In this document: in pieces, positions 9,288 through 17,808 of the stretch
Position numbering within the stretch: the first letter of the stretch is position 1
Layout: each line of letters begins with the position of its first letter
DNA from: Streptomyces poriferorum
GTDB taxonomy: Bacteria; Actinomycetota; Actinomycetes; Streptomycetales; Streptomycetaceae
Length of the DNA: 64,000 nt
Assembly: GCF_019399235.1 (NCBI RefSeq)
Contig: NZ_JAELVH010000051.1
Coordinates: 1 to 64,000, forward strand
Direction of reading: 5' to 3'
The notes under the pieces: model-generated
Database searches by the model: none
What the model was told of the DNA's origin: nothing
Seen by the model: the letters and a program-made list of their open reading frames with translations, nothing else
Position numbers and translations under genes: made by a program

Positions 9288-11168
9288 CTAGGGCGTCGAC
9301 ACCGTGGGCCGGGGCGCGGCCGCCATCCCGCTGCCGATGAAGAAGCTCGGGTGCGGCGGCTGGTTGTACGCGGTATTTTGCCAGGCCAGCGCCGTGCGGT
9401 ACGTGGTGTCGTGGAGCAGTGTGGTGATCTTCGTGCCGGTCTCGTACGGCGTGGAGTAGATGCGCAGAGCGTTGTTGTTCGTCGTCGCCCAGACCACTTC
9501 CTCGCGCCAGTCGCCGAACAGGTCGCCCGAGATCGCGGGGGTGGCCTTGGTGCCGTTGTTCGAGTGGACCGACGCCCCGGTCAGCTGCCTGGTGTCGCCG
9601 GAGGTGCCGTACTTGTCGATGTGAGTGCCGTCGAGGAGCTCCCGGGTGGTGTCGCCGTCCCACCAGGACAGGAAGTTGGCGCTGGAGGGCTTGCGGCTCG
9701 CGACGACCGTGCCCTTGGGGCTGCGTACCCCGTCGGCCGCCGAGGACCAGGACTCGGCGCCGGCGCTGCCGGACCAGATGTCGTCGCTGACGCCGCGTCC
9801 GTTGTCGCCGGCGGCGGGCGTCGACCAGATGATCTGGCCGGTCCTGGCGTCCGCCATCCACGACGAGGGTTTCGAGCTGTCCTCGTCGACCTTGAACTCC
9901 TCGAGTCCTGACCGGGACGGGTCCAGGTCACCGACGTGCATGGCGTCGCCGTGACCGTTCTTCGTGGTCCACAGGGCGTTGCCGTTGTCGTCGACGGTCA
10001 TGGCGCCGTAGACGATCTCGTCCTTGCCGTCCGCGTCCACGTCGGCGACGGACAGCTGGTGGTTGCCCTGGCCGTCGTATCCCTTGCCGGAGTTGGTCGA
10101 ACTGTTGGTGTCGAAGGTCCAGCGCCTGGTGAACGCCCCGTTGCGCCAGTCCCAGGCGGCGATCACCGTACGCGTGTAGTAGCCGCGGGCCATGATCAGC
10201 GAGGGCCGGGAGCCGTCGAGGTAGGCGGTGCCGGCCAGGAAGCGGTCGACGCGGTTGCCGTAGCTGTCGCCCCACGAGGAGACGGTGCCACGCGCGGGAA
10301 CGTAGTCGACGGTGCCCATGGCGGCGCCCGTCTGCCCGTTGAACATGGTCAGGTACTCGGGTCCGGACAGAATGTAGCCGGAGGAGTTGCGGTGGTCGGC
10401 CGACGCGCTGCCGATCACCGTGCCCTTGCCGTCGACGCTGCCGTCGGCGGTCTTCATCGCGACCTCGGCCTTGCCGTCGCCGTCGTAGTCGTACACCTGG
10501 AACTGGGTGTAGTGAGCGCCGGAGCGGATGTTGCGGCCCAGGTCGACGCGCCACAGCCGGGTGCCGTCGAGCTTGATCCCGTCGACGATCGTGTTGCCCG
10601 TGTAGCCGGACTGGGAGTTGTCCTTGGCGTTGGTGGGCTGCCACTTCAGTACGAAGTCGAGTGCGCCGTCGCCGTCGAGGTCGCCGACGGAGGCGTCGTT
10701 GGCCTCGTAGGTGTAGGCGACGCCGTCGGGGGTCGTACCGCCGGCGGGCGGGCTGATGGGCACGTCCTTGTAGCCGCTGCGGAACTGGATCGCGTGCACG
10801 GAGTCGCTCTGCTCGACGCCGCCGACGATCGCCCGCACCGTGTAGTCGGCCGAGTTGGGGGCCCCGGCGTGGAAGTAGTTCGTCGAGCCGGTGACCGGTG
10901 AGGCGTTGACCTTCGTGCCGGCGCGGTAGACGTTGAAGGACACGTCGTCGGCGTCGGTGGCCAGCCAGCGCCAGCTGATCAGGTTGCCGGCGTCGGTGTG
11001 GACGCTGACGACGCCGCGGTCCAGCGCCTCCGCCTGGCGCGCGGTCGCGGCATGCGAGGTCTGACCGGTGACGATCAGTCCGGCGGCGGCCAGCACGCCT
11101 GCGGTGACGGCGCCGACCAGGGTACGGGTGCGGCGGCCGCGGGGGGATCGGGGATGCTCAGGAGCCAC
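9288..11168 (-). CDS. Secreted rhamnogalacturonan lyase (PL11 family)
   Basis: Cleaves the rhamnogalacturonan I backbone of pectin by beta-elimination outside the cell. From GTG 11168 the protein has 626 residues: an Arg-rich signal peptide with a hydrophobic core (TLVGAVTAGVLAAAGLIVTG) and a likely cut after SHA near residue 40, a small N-terminal beta domain (about 45-130), then an eight-bladed propeller with many calcium-binding Asp loops such as VGDLDGDGALDFVLKW and YDYDGDGKAEVAMKTADG. This start is chosen because GGAAGG lies 8 bases upstream; a frame extending to 11258 adds residues unlike a signal peptide. The PL3 pectate lyase at 15862 is a probable functional companion. Confidence 0.92.
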   Translation of the reverse strand: MAPEHPRSPRGRRTRTLVGAVTAGVLAAAGLIVTGQTSHAATARQAEALDRGVVSVHTDAGNLISWRWLATDADDVSFNVYRAGTKVNASPVTGSTNYFHAGAPNSADYTVRAIVGGVEQSDSVHAIQFRSGYKDVPISPPAGGTTPDGVAYTYEANDASVGDLDGDGALDFVLKWQPTNAKDNSQSGYTGNTIVDGIKLDGTRLWRVDLGRNIRSGAHYTQFQVYDYDGDGKAEVAMKTADGSVDGKGTVIGSASADHRNSSGYILSGPEYLTMFNGQTGAAMGTVDYVPARGTVSSWGDSYGNRVDRFLAGTAYLDGSRPSLIMARGYYTRTVIAAWDWRNGAFTRRWTFDTNSSTNSGKGYDGQGNHQLSVADVDADGKDEIVYGAMTVDDNGNALWTTKNGHGDAMHVGDLDPSRSGLEEFKVDEDSSKPSSWMADARTGQIIWSTPAAGDNGRGVSDDIWSGSAGAESWSSAADGVRSPKGTVVASRKPSSANFLSWWDGDTTRELLDGTHIDKYGTSGDTRQLTGASVHSNNGTKATPAISGDLFGDWREEVVWATTNNNALRIYSTPYETGTKITTLLHDTTYRTALAWQNTAYNQPPHPSFFIGSGMAAAPRPTVSTP

Positions 11169-11427
11169 GGTGCGTGCCTTCCGGAGTGGGGGTGTCGGGT
11201 ACCACCCAGTCACCGCCGGGGCCGGAAAGGTTGCCGTCGGGGCGCACCGGATGTGCACGGAGTTCCGGGCGGGCCGGCTTCACCCGTCTGCCGCAGTGCG
11301 GTGGCGGGCCGCGCGGGGCATGCGCACGCTGTCGGCAGAGCTGCCGAATCGCAGGGGCGGCGGAGCCAGATGGGGGTGCGACGTGCCGGACGCCGGTGCA
11401 GTCCCGGGGAGGCCCTCGGCCGACGGG

Positions 11428-13452
11428 ATGACGGACGCGCTCCTGGACACCCTGTTCAGCCAGTCCGCGGTGGGACTGCACGTGCTGGACACGGACTTGC
11501 GCGTGGAACGGGTCAACTCCCTGTCCGACGCGGTCGCGCCCGAGCGGATCGTGGGACTGCACTTCACCGAGGCGTACCGGCTCCATGACCCCGAGGAGTC
11601 GAACGAACTGCTGCGCGGCGTGCTGGAGAGCGGTGTGCCCGTCCTGAACCATGTGATCCGCGGGCAGCTCATGGGGGCGCCCGGGCCCGACCGCAGTCTG
11701 ATGGTCACGGTCCACCGCCTCGACGACCCTTCCGGCCGGCCGCTCGGACTGCTGGCGGCCGTCGTCGACATCAACGAACGGGAGAAGTCGCGCGACCGGG
11801 TGGACGCCCTGGCCGCGGTCCGCAGGAATGTGGGGCACTCCCTCGACATGGAAGCGATCTGCGAAGGGTTCGTGAGAGCACTCGTGCCCCGGTTCGCGGA
11901 CTTCACCGTGGTCGAGGTGGTGGACGACGTACTGCGCGGTTCGAGCGCACCGCTCAGCCCGGTGGGATCCGATGTCCCGCTGCGCCGCGCGGCCCAGCTG
12001 GGGACCGACGGGGACACGCCGGTGGGCGTGACGCGGCGGTTGCCCGCGGGGACCCCGTACGCGCTCGCCGCCAATGATCTGCGGCCCCGGCTCGTCCGGC
12101 TCGGCCCGGACACCCCGTGGCTGGACTCGGATCCGGTCGCCGGGCACATGGTCGAGGCGATCGGCGCCCACTCCCTGATCGTGGCACCGCTGAAACTGCA
12201 CGGGGCCTTCCTCGGCCTCGTGAGCATGTACCGCTGCCCGGGCTCCGAACCGTTCGACGAGCGGGACCTCACGTTCGCCCTGACGGCAGCCGCCCATGCG
12301 GCGCTGAGCATCGAGACCTCGCGGCGCTACGCGCGCGACCATGTGATCGCCTCGACCGTCCAGCGCAGGCTGCTGCCCCAGTACAACGGCACCCGGATCG
12401 CCATCGAGACCGCGCATGTGCTGCTTCCGGGGCGCAACAGCGGCTGCTGGTTCGACACCATCGGGCTGTCCGGCGCCCGGACCGCGCTGATCATCGGGAA
12501 CGTCGCCGGGCACGGGCTCCAGACCGCCATCACCATGGGGCAACTGCGGACCGCCCTGCACGCCCTGGCCGGTCTCGACCTGGACCCCGACGAGGTACTG
12601 GCCCGCCTCAACGACACGGCCGACCGCCTCGCCCGGGAGCGCCGGTCGCTCCCGCCCGGTGACTCGCTGCACCGCCAGCCGCTGACGGCGACCTGTCTGT
12701 ACGCGGTCTACGACCCGTTCACCCGGACCTGCACCGTGGCGCGGGCGGGGCATCCGGGGCCGGCCGCCGTCGCCCCGGACGGCCGCCCGGTCGCCCTCGA
12801 CGTGCCCGAGGGGCCGCCGCTGTTCTCGGACGACAGCGCCCCGTTCGCCACCGCGACGGTCGAACTCGCCGAGGGCAGTGTGCTGGCGTTCTTCACCGGT
12901 TCCCTGCTGTCCGACGACCAGTCCGTGACCAGGGTCCAGGACGCGCTCGCCTACCCGGACCGGCCTCTGCAGGAGCTGTGCGACGCCGTCGTCTACAACA
13001 TCCCCGCCGAGACGCACCCGGACGGCGCCGCGCTCCTGCTCGCCAGAACGGGCGTGGTCCCGCCCGACCGGTTCGCCACCTGGGAGCTGGCCCACGACCG
13101 GACCACGCCCGCCATCGCCCGGACCCTGGTCCGCGACCGGCTCGAAGGGTGGAACCTCGGCGAGGAGACGATCGAGGCGACCGAGCTGATCGTGAGCGAG
13201 CTGATCACCAACGCGGTCCGCTACGGAACCCCGCCGCTGCATCTGCGGCTCCTGCTGGACCGCACCCTCACCTGCGAGGTCCACGACACCAGCCCGGTGG
13301 CCCCGCATCTGCGTCACGCCCGCACCGTCGACGAGGGCGGCCGCGGCCTGTTCATCGTCTCCCAGCTCGCCACGCACTGGGGCACCCGGTACAGCGTCGA
13401 CGGCAAGGCCCTCTGGACCGAGCAGGAGGTCCCGCCCGACGAGGTTTCCTGA
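11428..13452 (+). CDS. PAS-GAF-PP2C (SpoIIE) phosphatase with C-terminal HATPase domain
   Basis: A multi-domain signalling protein that probably acts on an anti-anti-sigma factor. Domains in order from the ATG at 11428: PAS (about residues 1-115, DALLDTLFSQSAVGLHVLD), GAF (about 120-290), SpoIIE-type PP2C (about 300-535, including FDTIGLSGARTALIIGNVAGHG) and a GHKL ATPase related to anti-sigma kinases (about 550-670, ATELIVSELITNAVRYG and DEGGRGLFIVSQLA). The N-box Asn and G-box are present. The upstream GTG at 11383 in the same frame is also possible. Phosphatase and kinase-like domains in one chain are common in Streptomyces. It is divergent from the PL11 lyase gene. Confidence 0.88.
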   Translation: MTDALLDTLFSQSAVGLHVLDTDLRVERVNSLSDAVAPERIVGLHFTEAYRLHDPEESNELLRGVLESGVPVLNHVIRGQLMGAPGPDRSLMVTVHRLDDPSGRPLGLLAAVVDINEREKSRDRVDALAAVRRNVGHSLDMEAICEGFVRALVPRFADFTVVEVVDDVLRGSSAPLSPVGSDVPLRRAAQLGTDGDTPVGVTRRLPAGTPYALAANDLRPRLVRLGPDTPWLDSDPVAGHMVEAIGAHSLIVAPLKLHGAFLGLVSMYRCPGSEPFDERDLTFALTAAAHAALSIETSRRYARDHVIASTVQRRLLPQYNGTRIAIETAHVLLPGRNSGCWFDTIGLSGARTALIIGNVAGHGLQTAITMGQLRTALHALAGLDLDPDEVLARLNDTADRLARERRSLPPGDSLHRQPLTATCLYAVYDPFTRTCTVARAGHPGPAAVAPDGRPVALDVPEGPPLFSDDSAPFATATVELAEGSVLAFFTGSLLSDDQSVTRVQDALAYPDRPLQELCDAVVYNIPAETHPDGAALLLARTGVVPPDRFATWELAHDRTTPAIARTLVRDRLEGWNLGEETIEATELIVSELITNAVRYGTPPLHLRLLLDRTLTCEVHDTSPVAPHLRHARTVDEGGRGLFIVSQLATHWGTRYSVDGKALWTEQEVPPDEVS

Positions 13453-13530
13453 CGGGGCGGCACACGCCGTGAACGGGGCCGCGGAAGGCTCCGGCTCACA
13501 GCATCGCCCGGGCAGACGGAACATGAGGGC

Positions 13531-13947
13531 ATGGGCACGGGCATGGAGACGTTCCGCGGGAAGCCGCACCCTCTGCGTGCCGTCGCGTTCGTGCCGGCCG
13601 CCCTGTGCGCGCCGGTGACGGCCCTGACCGCGACCGTGCGCCGGTACGGGATGGAGACGCCGTTCGCGTTCCGCTCCCCCGCCGACACGACCTGCGTCCC
13701 GCACCGCGGCGACATCGGCAAGCGGCTGTTCCCGCTGAACCACTTCATCACGACCGCGGGCGGCAGCCGGCGGGACGCGGGGAAGGTCGACGCCCGTCAG
13801 CGGGTGCTGGACCGGGCCCACCGGTGCGAGCGGGAGCGAGGCGGCCCGGTGGGCTTCGTCGCCGTGGACTGCACGACGATCGGCGATGCGCGCGGGGCGG
13901 TGGCAGCGCTCGACGGGGAACGCGTGGAGGCTGCCGGCGCCTCGTGA
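13531..13947 (+). pseudogene. Truncated PI-PLC-like protein (C-terminal remnant)
   Basis: A 138-codon frame whose residues about 40-135 resemble the C-terminal part of secreted actinobacterial PI-PLC X-domain proteins: METPFAFRSPADTTC, then GKRLFPLNHFIT, then AHRCERERGGPVGFVAVDCT and GDARGAVAAL. In full-length relatives this part follows a catalytic half carrying two histidines, which is missing; only about 80 bases separate the frame from the preceding phosphatase gene. The first 35 residues do not look like a usual signal peptide. I therefore read it as the surviving 3' end of a decayed gene. A short functional protein cannot be excluded because the frame is intact. Confidence 0.55.
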
Positions 13948-14005
13948 CGGACATGGGTGCGGCGCACCACGGAGGTCGGGCCGTGATGCGCCGCGGTCAG
14001 GACGC

Positions 14006-14039
14006 CGGCGGCCGCCCCGGGTTCAGTGGGCGGCCGCCG
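14006..14039. terminator. Hairpin terminator
   Basis: A perfect 12-bp stem (CGGCGGCCGCCC and its complement) with a 10-base loop lies 6 bases after the stop of the lamin-tail gene (minus strand). It could also stop transcription from the left. Confidence 0.6.
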
Positions 14040-14044
14040 ACGGG

Positions 14045-14524
14045 TCAGCGGTGGCCGCCGTGGCGGTGGCCCCAGGACTTGGAGTCGACCTTGTGGCCGT
14101 GCGCGTCGCGCAGGGTCGCCGTGTCGCTGTTGTCCCAGACGTAGCGGCGGAGGTCCTGGTAGACGTCGGTGCGGGAGTCGCGACCCACGCCGGTGTGCAC
14201 ACGCACCGAGGAACGGCCGGGCAGCCGCAGGTCGAATCGGTAGGTGCGGTGGCTCTCGTCACGGAGGGTCCAGCCGCGCAGGTTGACCGAGTGGCGGCTC
14301 GTGTTGGTGACGGTGACCCACTCGCCGTTCAGGCTGCGGTTCGAACCGTTGTCGCGACCGGGGCTGTTGTACTGGATCTTGCCCAGAACGACGGCCGAGC
14401 GCGGGGCGTGACCGCGGCCGTGGCCGTGGTCGTGGTCGTCCGCGACCGCGGGGAGGGCGGCGGCGGCCACCAGGGCGCCGGAAGCGAGAACAGCAGCGGT
14501 GATCCGTCGTGCGGAACGGGACAT
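14045..14524 (-). CDS. Secreted lamin-tail-domain (LTD) protein
   Basis: 159 residues. A signal peptide (RRITAAVLASGALVAAAALPAVA, cut near residue 28) is followed by a His/Gly-rich stretch (DDHDHGHGRGH) and a lamin-tail Ig-like beta fold: IQYNSPGRDNGSNRSLNGEWVTV, then NLRGWTLRDESHRTYRF, then WDNSDTATLRDAHGHKVDS. The N-G-E-W and G-W-x-L pattern is typical of bacterial LTD proteins found alone or attached to nucleases. The histidines could bind metal. The role is unknown, but it is probably a wall or surface protein. It ends just before a hairpin terminator. Confidence 0.85.
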   Translation of the reverse strand: MSRSARRITAAVLASGALVAAAALPAVADDHDHGHGRGHAPRSAVVLGKIQYNSPGRDNGSNRSLNGEWVTVTNTSRHSVNLRGWTLRDESHRTYRFDLRLPGRSSVRVHTGVGRDSRTDVYQDLRRYVWDNSDTATLRDAHGHKVDSKSWGHRHGGHR

Positions 14525-14931
14525 GAAGACCCCTCAAGTACAGGCCCGGGCCTTGCGGTCCGGGCGTTGTTCGGCCCCGGCGTGGTGCCGGGAAGCCATA
14601 CTTTGACCGGGTTGCCCGGTGTCGGGTGACCATCCGGAGCGGTGTTACGAGATGCGGACATTTCCGTCACACGCGGTTGTACGCGACATCCACCGGAACC
14701 CCCGGGTACCTGTCAATCGCTGGCCGCTGCATCCACCCGCACGGCGCCGGGTTGACGGAGGCCGGCTCCGGAACAGGTCCCCGCGGCACCGGGGTCCGCG
14801 CCCGGCCGGTCCGGGCCCGCATCCGTAACAGCGCCGTCACGGCCGGACCTGAACGCCCGTTCCGTTACCCCGGGCAAGCAGCACGGACGTTCCCTCGAAC
14901 ACCGTCCGAAGACCCCGTCCCGGCTCGTCCG
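14525..14931. other. Intergenic region, no gene seen
   Basis: About 400 bases between the start of the lamin-tail gene and the stop of the DUF6629-type gene, both on the minus strand. Open frames crossing it lack Streptomyces codon bias and ribosome sites. It must contain the lamin-tail promoter, but I cannot place it with confidence. Confidence 0.5.
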
Positions 14932-15579
14932 TCACTCCCCGGCAGTGCGGGCGGGGCTGCCCGTGGGCCCGGCCGGGCGCCTCCCGGACCAGCCGAGCAG
15001 GACCACGGAGCAGACCGCGGCAAAGGCGCACCAGGTGGAGATGAACTCGAGCCGCCACAGCGCGGCGCAGACCGCGGCCCCGCCCGCGACCAGTACGCCG
15101 AGCCACACCAGCACCCGGTCACCGGACAGGAGCAGCGATCCGACGGCGGCCAGGAGGTAGCCCGCCACGAGCAGTTCGGGCCGCGGCAGGTCGAGGACGT
15201 ACCCGAGCGTGTGGCCACGGATCTGCGCGGTCACCGGCCGGGTCGCCAGGCTGTAGGCCAGTGCCGCCGAGGTCGCCGCCCCCGCCGCCACCGGCACCGC
15301 GAGTCCGCGCCGGGCCCGCGGCGGAGCCGCGCACAGCGCGCCCAGCGGCACCCACAGCGCCAGGACCGGCAGGGCGATGACCGCCCACGCGACGGTGGCC
15401 GGCCCCGTTCCGCCGTCCGCGCGCCAGACCACGGACTCGATGATCTGGTGGGCCCCCAGCAGCAGCGGCAACGCCGCGAGCGGAAGGTCCCGGACCCGGC
15501 GGGTGCGGAGCACGCAGGCGGCACCGATCGCCGCAATCGCGGTGCCCGCGACGAGGTCGACGGTCGCACTCCAGCACAT
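14932..15579 (-). CDS. DUF6629 family membrane protein
   Basis: A 215-residue integral membrane protein with about seven hydrophobic helices, starting MCWSATVDLVAGTAIAAIGA. The short Met-Cys-Trp-Ser start and helix pattern fit the DUF6629 family found across Streptomyces, which has no known function. Conserved-looking polar positions inside the membrane region include the His-Gln-Ile-Ile-Glu segment of LLLGAHQIIESVVWRA. The start at 15579 is the first ATG with a plausible hydrophobic N-terminus. The upstream 280 bases are shared with the divergent pectate lyase gene. Confidence 0.8.
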   Translation of the reverse strand: MCWSATVDLVAGTAIAAIGAACVLRTRRVRDLPLAALPLLLGAHQIIESVVWRADGGTGPATVAWAVIALPVLALWVPLGALCAAPPRARRGLAVPVAAGAATSAALAYSLATRPVTAQIRGHTLGYVLDLPRPELLVAGYLLAAVGSLLLSGDRVLVWLGVLVAGGAAVCAALWRLEFISTWCAFAAVCSVVLLGWSGRRPAGPTGSPARTAGE

Positions 15580-15743
15580 GGCGTCACCCAGGGGTTTCTC
15601 GTCCGTGGCGACCGGTCTCCGCCGCGGCCGCTCCCCCGTCACGCTACGGCCCGCCCCGGCGGGTGCCGAATCATGACACTCCAACTTCTTGACCGGTCCA
15701 TGCCGTTGACGTACCGTCACCGCTGTTCTCATACAAGAACTCG

Positions 15744-15759
15744 GTTCACCATACGGAAC
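15744..15759. promoter_or_regulatory. Palindrome upstream of PL3 pectate lyase (possible operator)
   Basis: GTTCACCATACGGAAC has complementary ends GTTC and GAAC and an inner near-symmetry. It lies 102 bases before the lyase start. The shape is like operators of IclR- or LacI-type sugar regulators, but the identity of the regulator is inference. Confidence 0.35.
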
Positions 15760-15861
15760 ATCGCGAGTCGTGGTTCCGATGGTCGAGGGATTGCCTACCA
15801 CCGCACCAAACCACTCATTGGTGCCTGCGGAGGACACCGCAGGCGGTGAAAGGAATACCCA

Positions 15862-17166
15862 GTGCGTACCAGAAATCAGCATGCCAGACGCAGGGGCGGC
15901 CGGGCAGCCGCCTCGTTCGTCGCGATAGCGTCGCTCGTGCTCGCGGGGCTCACGGCGCTGTTCGCCACCGGCTCCGCGACGGCGGCCCCCGCAGCCGGCT
16001 CGTACAGCCTGTCGAACGCCGCGAGCGGACTGTGTCTGGAGGTTCCCGGCGCGGGAACCTCCGACGGCGTCCAGCTCGCCCAGCGGTCCTGCAGTGGTGC
16101 CGCGAACCAGACGTGGCAGCTCAAGAGCTCCGGCAGCGGCTACACGCTGACCGCCGCGCACAGCGCCAAGTGCGCCGGTGTCCGCGGCGCCTCGACCAGC
16201 GCGGGCAAGGCCGTGGAGCAGCAGAGCTGTACCGGTGGGGCCGGCCAGGTGTGGACGCTGACCCAGGTCAGCGGCAGCACGTACCAGGTCGTCAACGCCA
16301 ATGGCGGCAAGTGCCTGAACGTCAAGGACGGTTCGACCGCGGCCGGCGCCCTCGTCCAGCAGAACTCCTGCGACTCGGTGACCAGCAAGCGCTGGACGTT
16401 CACCGCGGCCGGATCGACACCGACCGACCCGCCCACGGATCCGCCGACCGACCCGCCGACGAACCCCGGCTCCCCGCCCGCCTGGCCGACGGCCACCAGC
16501 AGCCAGGCCGTGAGCTCGACGATGAAGGTCTCCGGTACCTACGACGGCGGCCTGAAGCGCTTCTACGGCAGCGGCGACCTGGGCAGTGACGGCCAGGACG
16601 AGGACCAGCCGGCCCTGATCGAGCTGGCGGACGGTGCCACGCTGCAAAACGTCATCCTCGGTTCCCCCGCCGCGGACGGTGTGCACTGCCTGGGCGCCTG
16701 CACGCTGAAGAACGTGTGGTGGGAGGACGTGGGCGAGGACGCCGCCACCTTCCTCGGCGGTTCCTCCTCACTGGTACGCACGATCGACGGCGGCGGCGCG
16801 AAGCTGGCGGACGACAAGGTGTTCCAGCACAACGGCGGAGGCACCCTGATCATCAAGAACTTCCAGGTCAGCGACTTCGGCAAGCTCTACCGCTCCTGTG
16901 GGAACTGCTCGACCCAGTACGGCCGCCACGTCCAGGTACAGAACGTCTGGATCACCGCGCCCGGCGACGGTCTCGTGGGGATCAACCCCAACTACGGTGA
17001 CACGGCCCGTCTCTCCGGCGTGACGATCTACGACGACGGAGACCGTGACATCGACATCTGCACCAAGCACAAGGGTGTGACGAGCGGCGAGCCCAGTAAG
17101 ACGGGCACCGGCCCGGACAGTACGAACTGCCTGTACGCCACCTCCGACATCACCTATGTCGACTGA
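15862..17166 (+). CDS. Secreted pectate lyase (PL3) with N-terminal ricin-type CBM13
   Basis: Cleaves de-esterified pectin outside the cell. The 434 residues comprise a signal peptide with Arg-rich start (about 1-42, cut near ATA-AP), a ricin B-type trefoil (about 45-185) with three repeats, each with a cysteine pair and a Q-x-W or related motif (NQTWQLK, GQVWTLT, SKRWTFT), a Thr/Asp/Pro linker (PTDPPTDPPTDPP), then the PL3 beta-helix domain (about 210-434) with GVHCLGACTLKNVWWEDVGEDAATF and a C-terminal DRDIDICTKHKG. It starts with GTG after GAAAGGAAT. A palindrome 102 bases upstream may control it, and a strong hairpin follows. It pairs functionally with the PL11 lyase at 9288. Confidence 0.93.
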   Translation: MRTRNQHARRRGGRAAASFVAIASLVLAGLTALFATGSATAAPAAGSYSLSNAASGLCLEVPGAGTSDGVQLAQRSCSGAANQTWQLKSSGSGYTLTAAHSAKCAGVRGASTSAGKAVEQQSCTGGAGQVWTLTQVSGSTYQVVNANGGKCLNVKDGSTAAGALVQQNSCDSVTSKRWTFTAAGSTPTDPPTDPPTDPPTNPGSPPAWPTATSSQAVSSTMKVSGTYDGGLKRFYGSGDLGSDGQDEDQPALIELADGATLQNVILGSPAADGVHCLGACTLKNVWWEDVGEDAATFLGGSSSLVRTIDGGGAKLADDKVFQHNGGGTLIIKNFQVSDFGKLYRSCGNCSTQYGRHVQVQNVWITAPGDGLVGINPNYGDTARLSGVTIYDDGDRDIDICTKHKGVTSGEPSKTGTGPDSTNCLYATSDITYVD

Positions 17167-17185
17167 TCACCGGTGACATGCCGGG

Positions 17186-17216
17186 CCCGCCCGCCCCGGA
17201 CACCGGGGCGGGCGGG
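17186..17216. terminator. Hairpin terminator after pectate lyase
   Basis: A perfect 14-bp GC stem (CCCGCCCGCCCCGG and its complement) with a 3-base loop, 19 bases after the lyase stop. It also faces the convergent DUF1876 gene. Confidence 0.75.
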
Positions 17217-17257
17217 TCCGCAGCCGTGACCTGCCGACGCGGAGGCCGGACGGGCCC

Positions 17258-17557
17258 TCAGGCCGTGGCGTCCGACCAGGCGTACGGCGGTGGCACGGGC
17301 CCGTCCCCGGGGCCGGCGCCGGCCTTGCCCAGTTCACGGTCGGCCACACTCATCAGCTGACCCGCGACATCGCGCATCGCACGGCTCGCCGCCAGTTCGT
17401 CACCGATGGTGGGCACGTCCGGGTCCTGAGGGCTGCATCGGGCGACCCCGTGGCCGGTGAGTCTCGCCGTACCGGTGTCCAGCACCGCCTCCGCCTTCGT
17501 CGTCCCGTCGTCCTCCGACAGATCGACACGGACCGTCCACTCCATCGTGCGGTTCAT
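17258..17557 (-). CDS. DUF1876 domain protein
   Basis: A 99-residue cytosolic protein starting MNRTMEWTVRVDLSEDDGTTKAEA, followed by a helical half ending with Pro/Gly. This is the dsRBD-like DUF1876 fold, common in actinobacteria in several copies and of unknown function. The ATG at 17557 is chosen because GGGAGGTG lies 5-12 bases upstream; a longer frame starting at 17698 would run through this ribosome site. It stands alone between the pectate lyase and the phosphatase gene. Confidence 0.85.
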   Translation of the reverse strand: MNRTMEWTVRVDLSEDDGTTKAEAVLDTGTARLTGHGVARCSPQDPDVPTIGDELAASRAMRDVAGQLMSVADRELGKAGAGPGDGPVPPPYAWSDATA

Positions 17558-17808
17558 CGCGCACCTCCCGGCCCGCACCGGCAGGCGGGCGCCCGCCGCC
17601 GTACGGCTCCGCTTCCAGCATCCACCCAACCGGCCGCGCACGCCCGTCACGGCTCGGCCTGCGAGGACGCCCGGACCGAAATAGGATGCAGGAACCACGC
17701 CCGCAGCAGCCGGGCCCTTGCCCTCCGGGTCACCGGCGTCGACCTCATGGCCCGATCCGCCACCCCCATGTGGTGCGGACGGCCACCACCTGCCCTGCGG
17801 AGCGGCCC

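Noticed and set aside
11158-13821. Long open frame opposite the phosphatase gene
   Set aside because: Antisense shadow with no recognisable motif and no ribosome site.
14626-15849. Plus-strand open frame across the DUF6629 gene region
   Set aside because: The minus-strand DUF6629 gene has a hydrophobic pattern and proper start; this frame is low-complexity.
16423-16470. Short direct repeats coding PTDPPTDPPTDPP
   Set aside because: It is a protein linker between CBM13 and PL3 domains, not a DNA repeat element.
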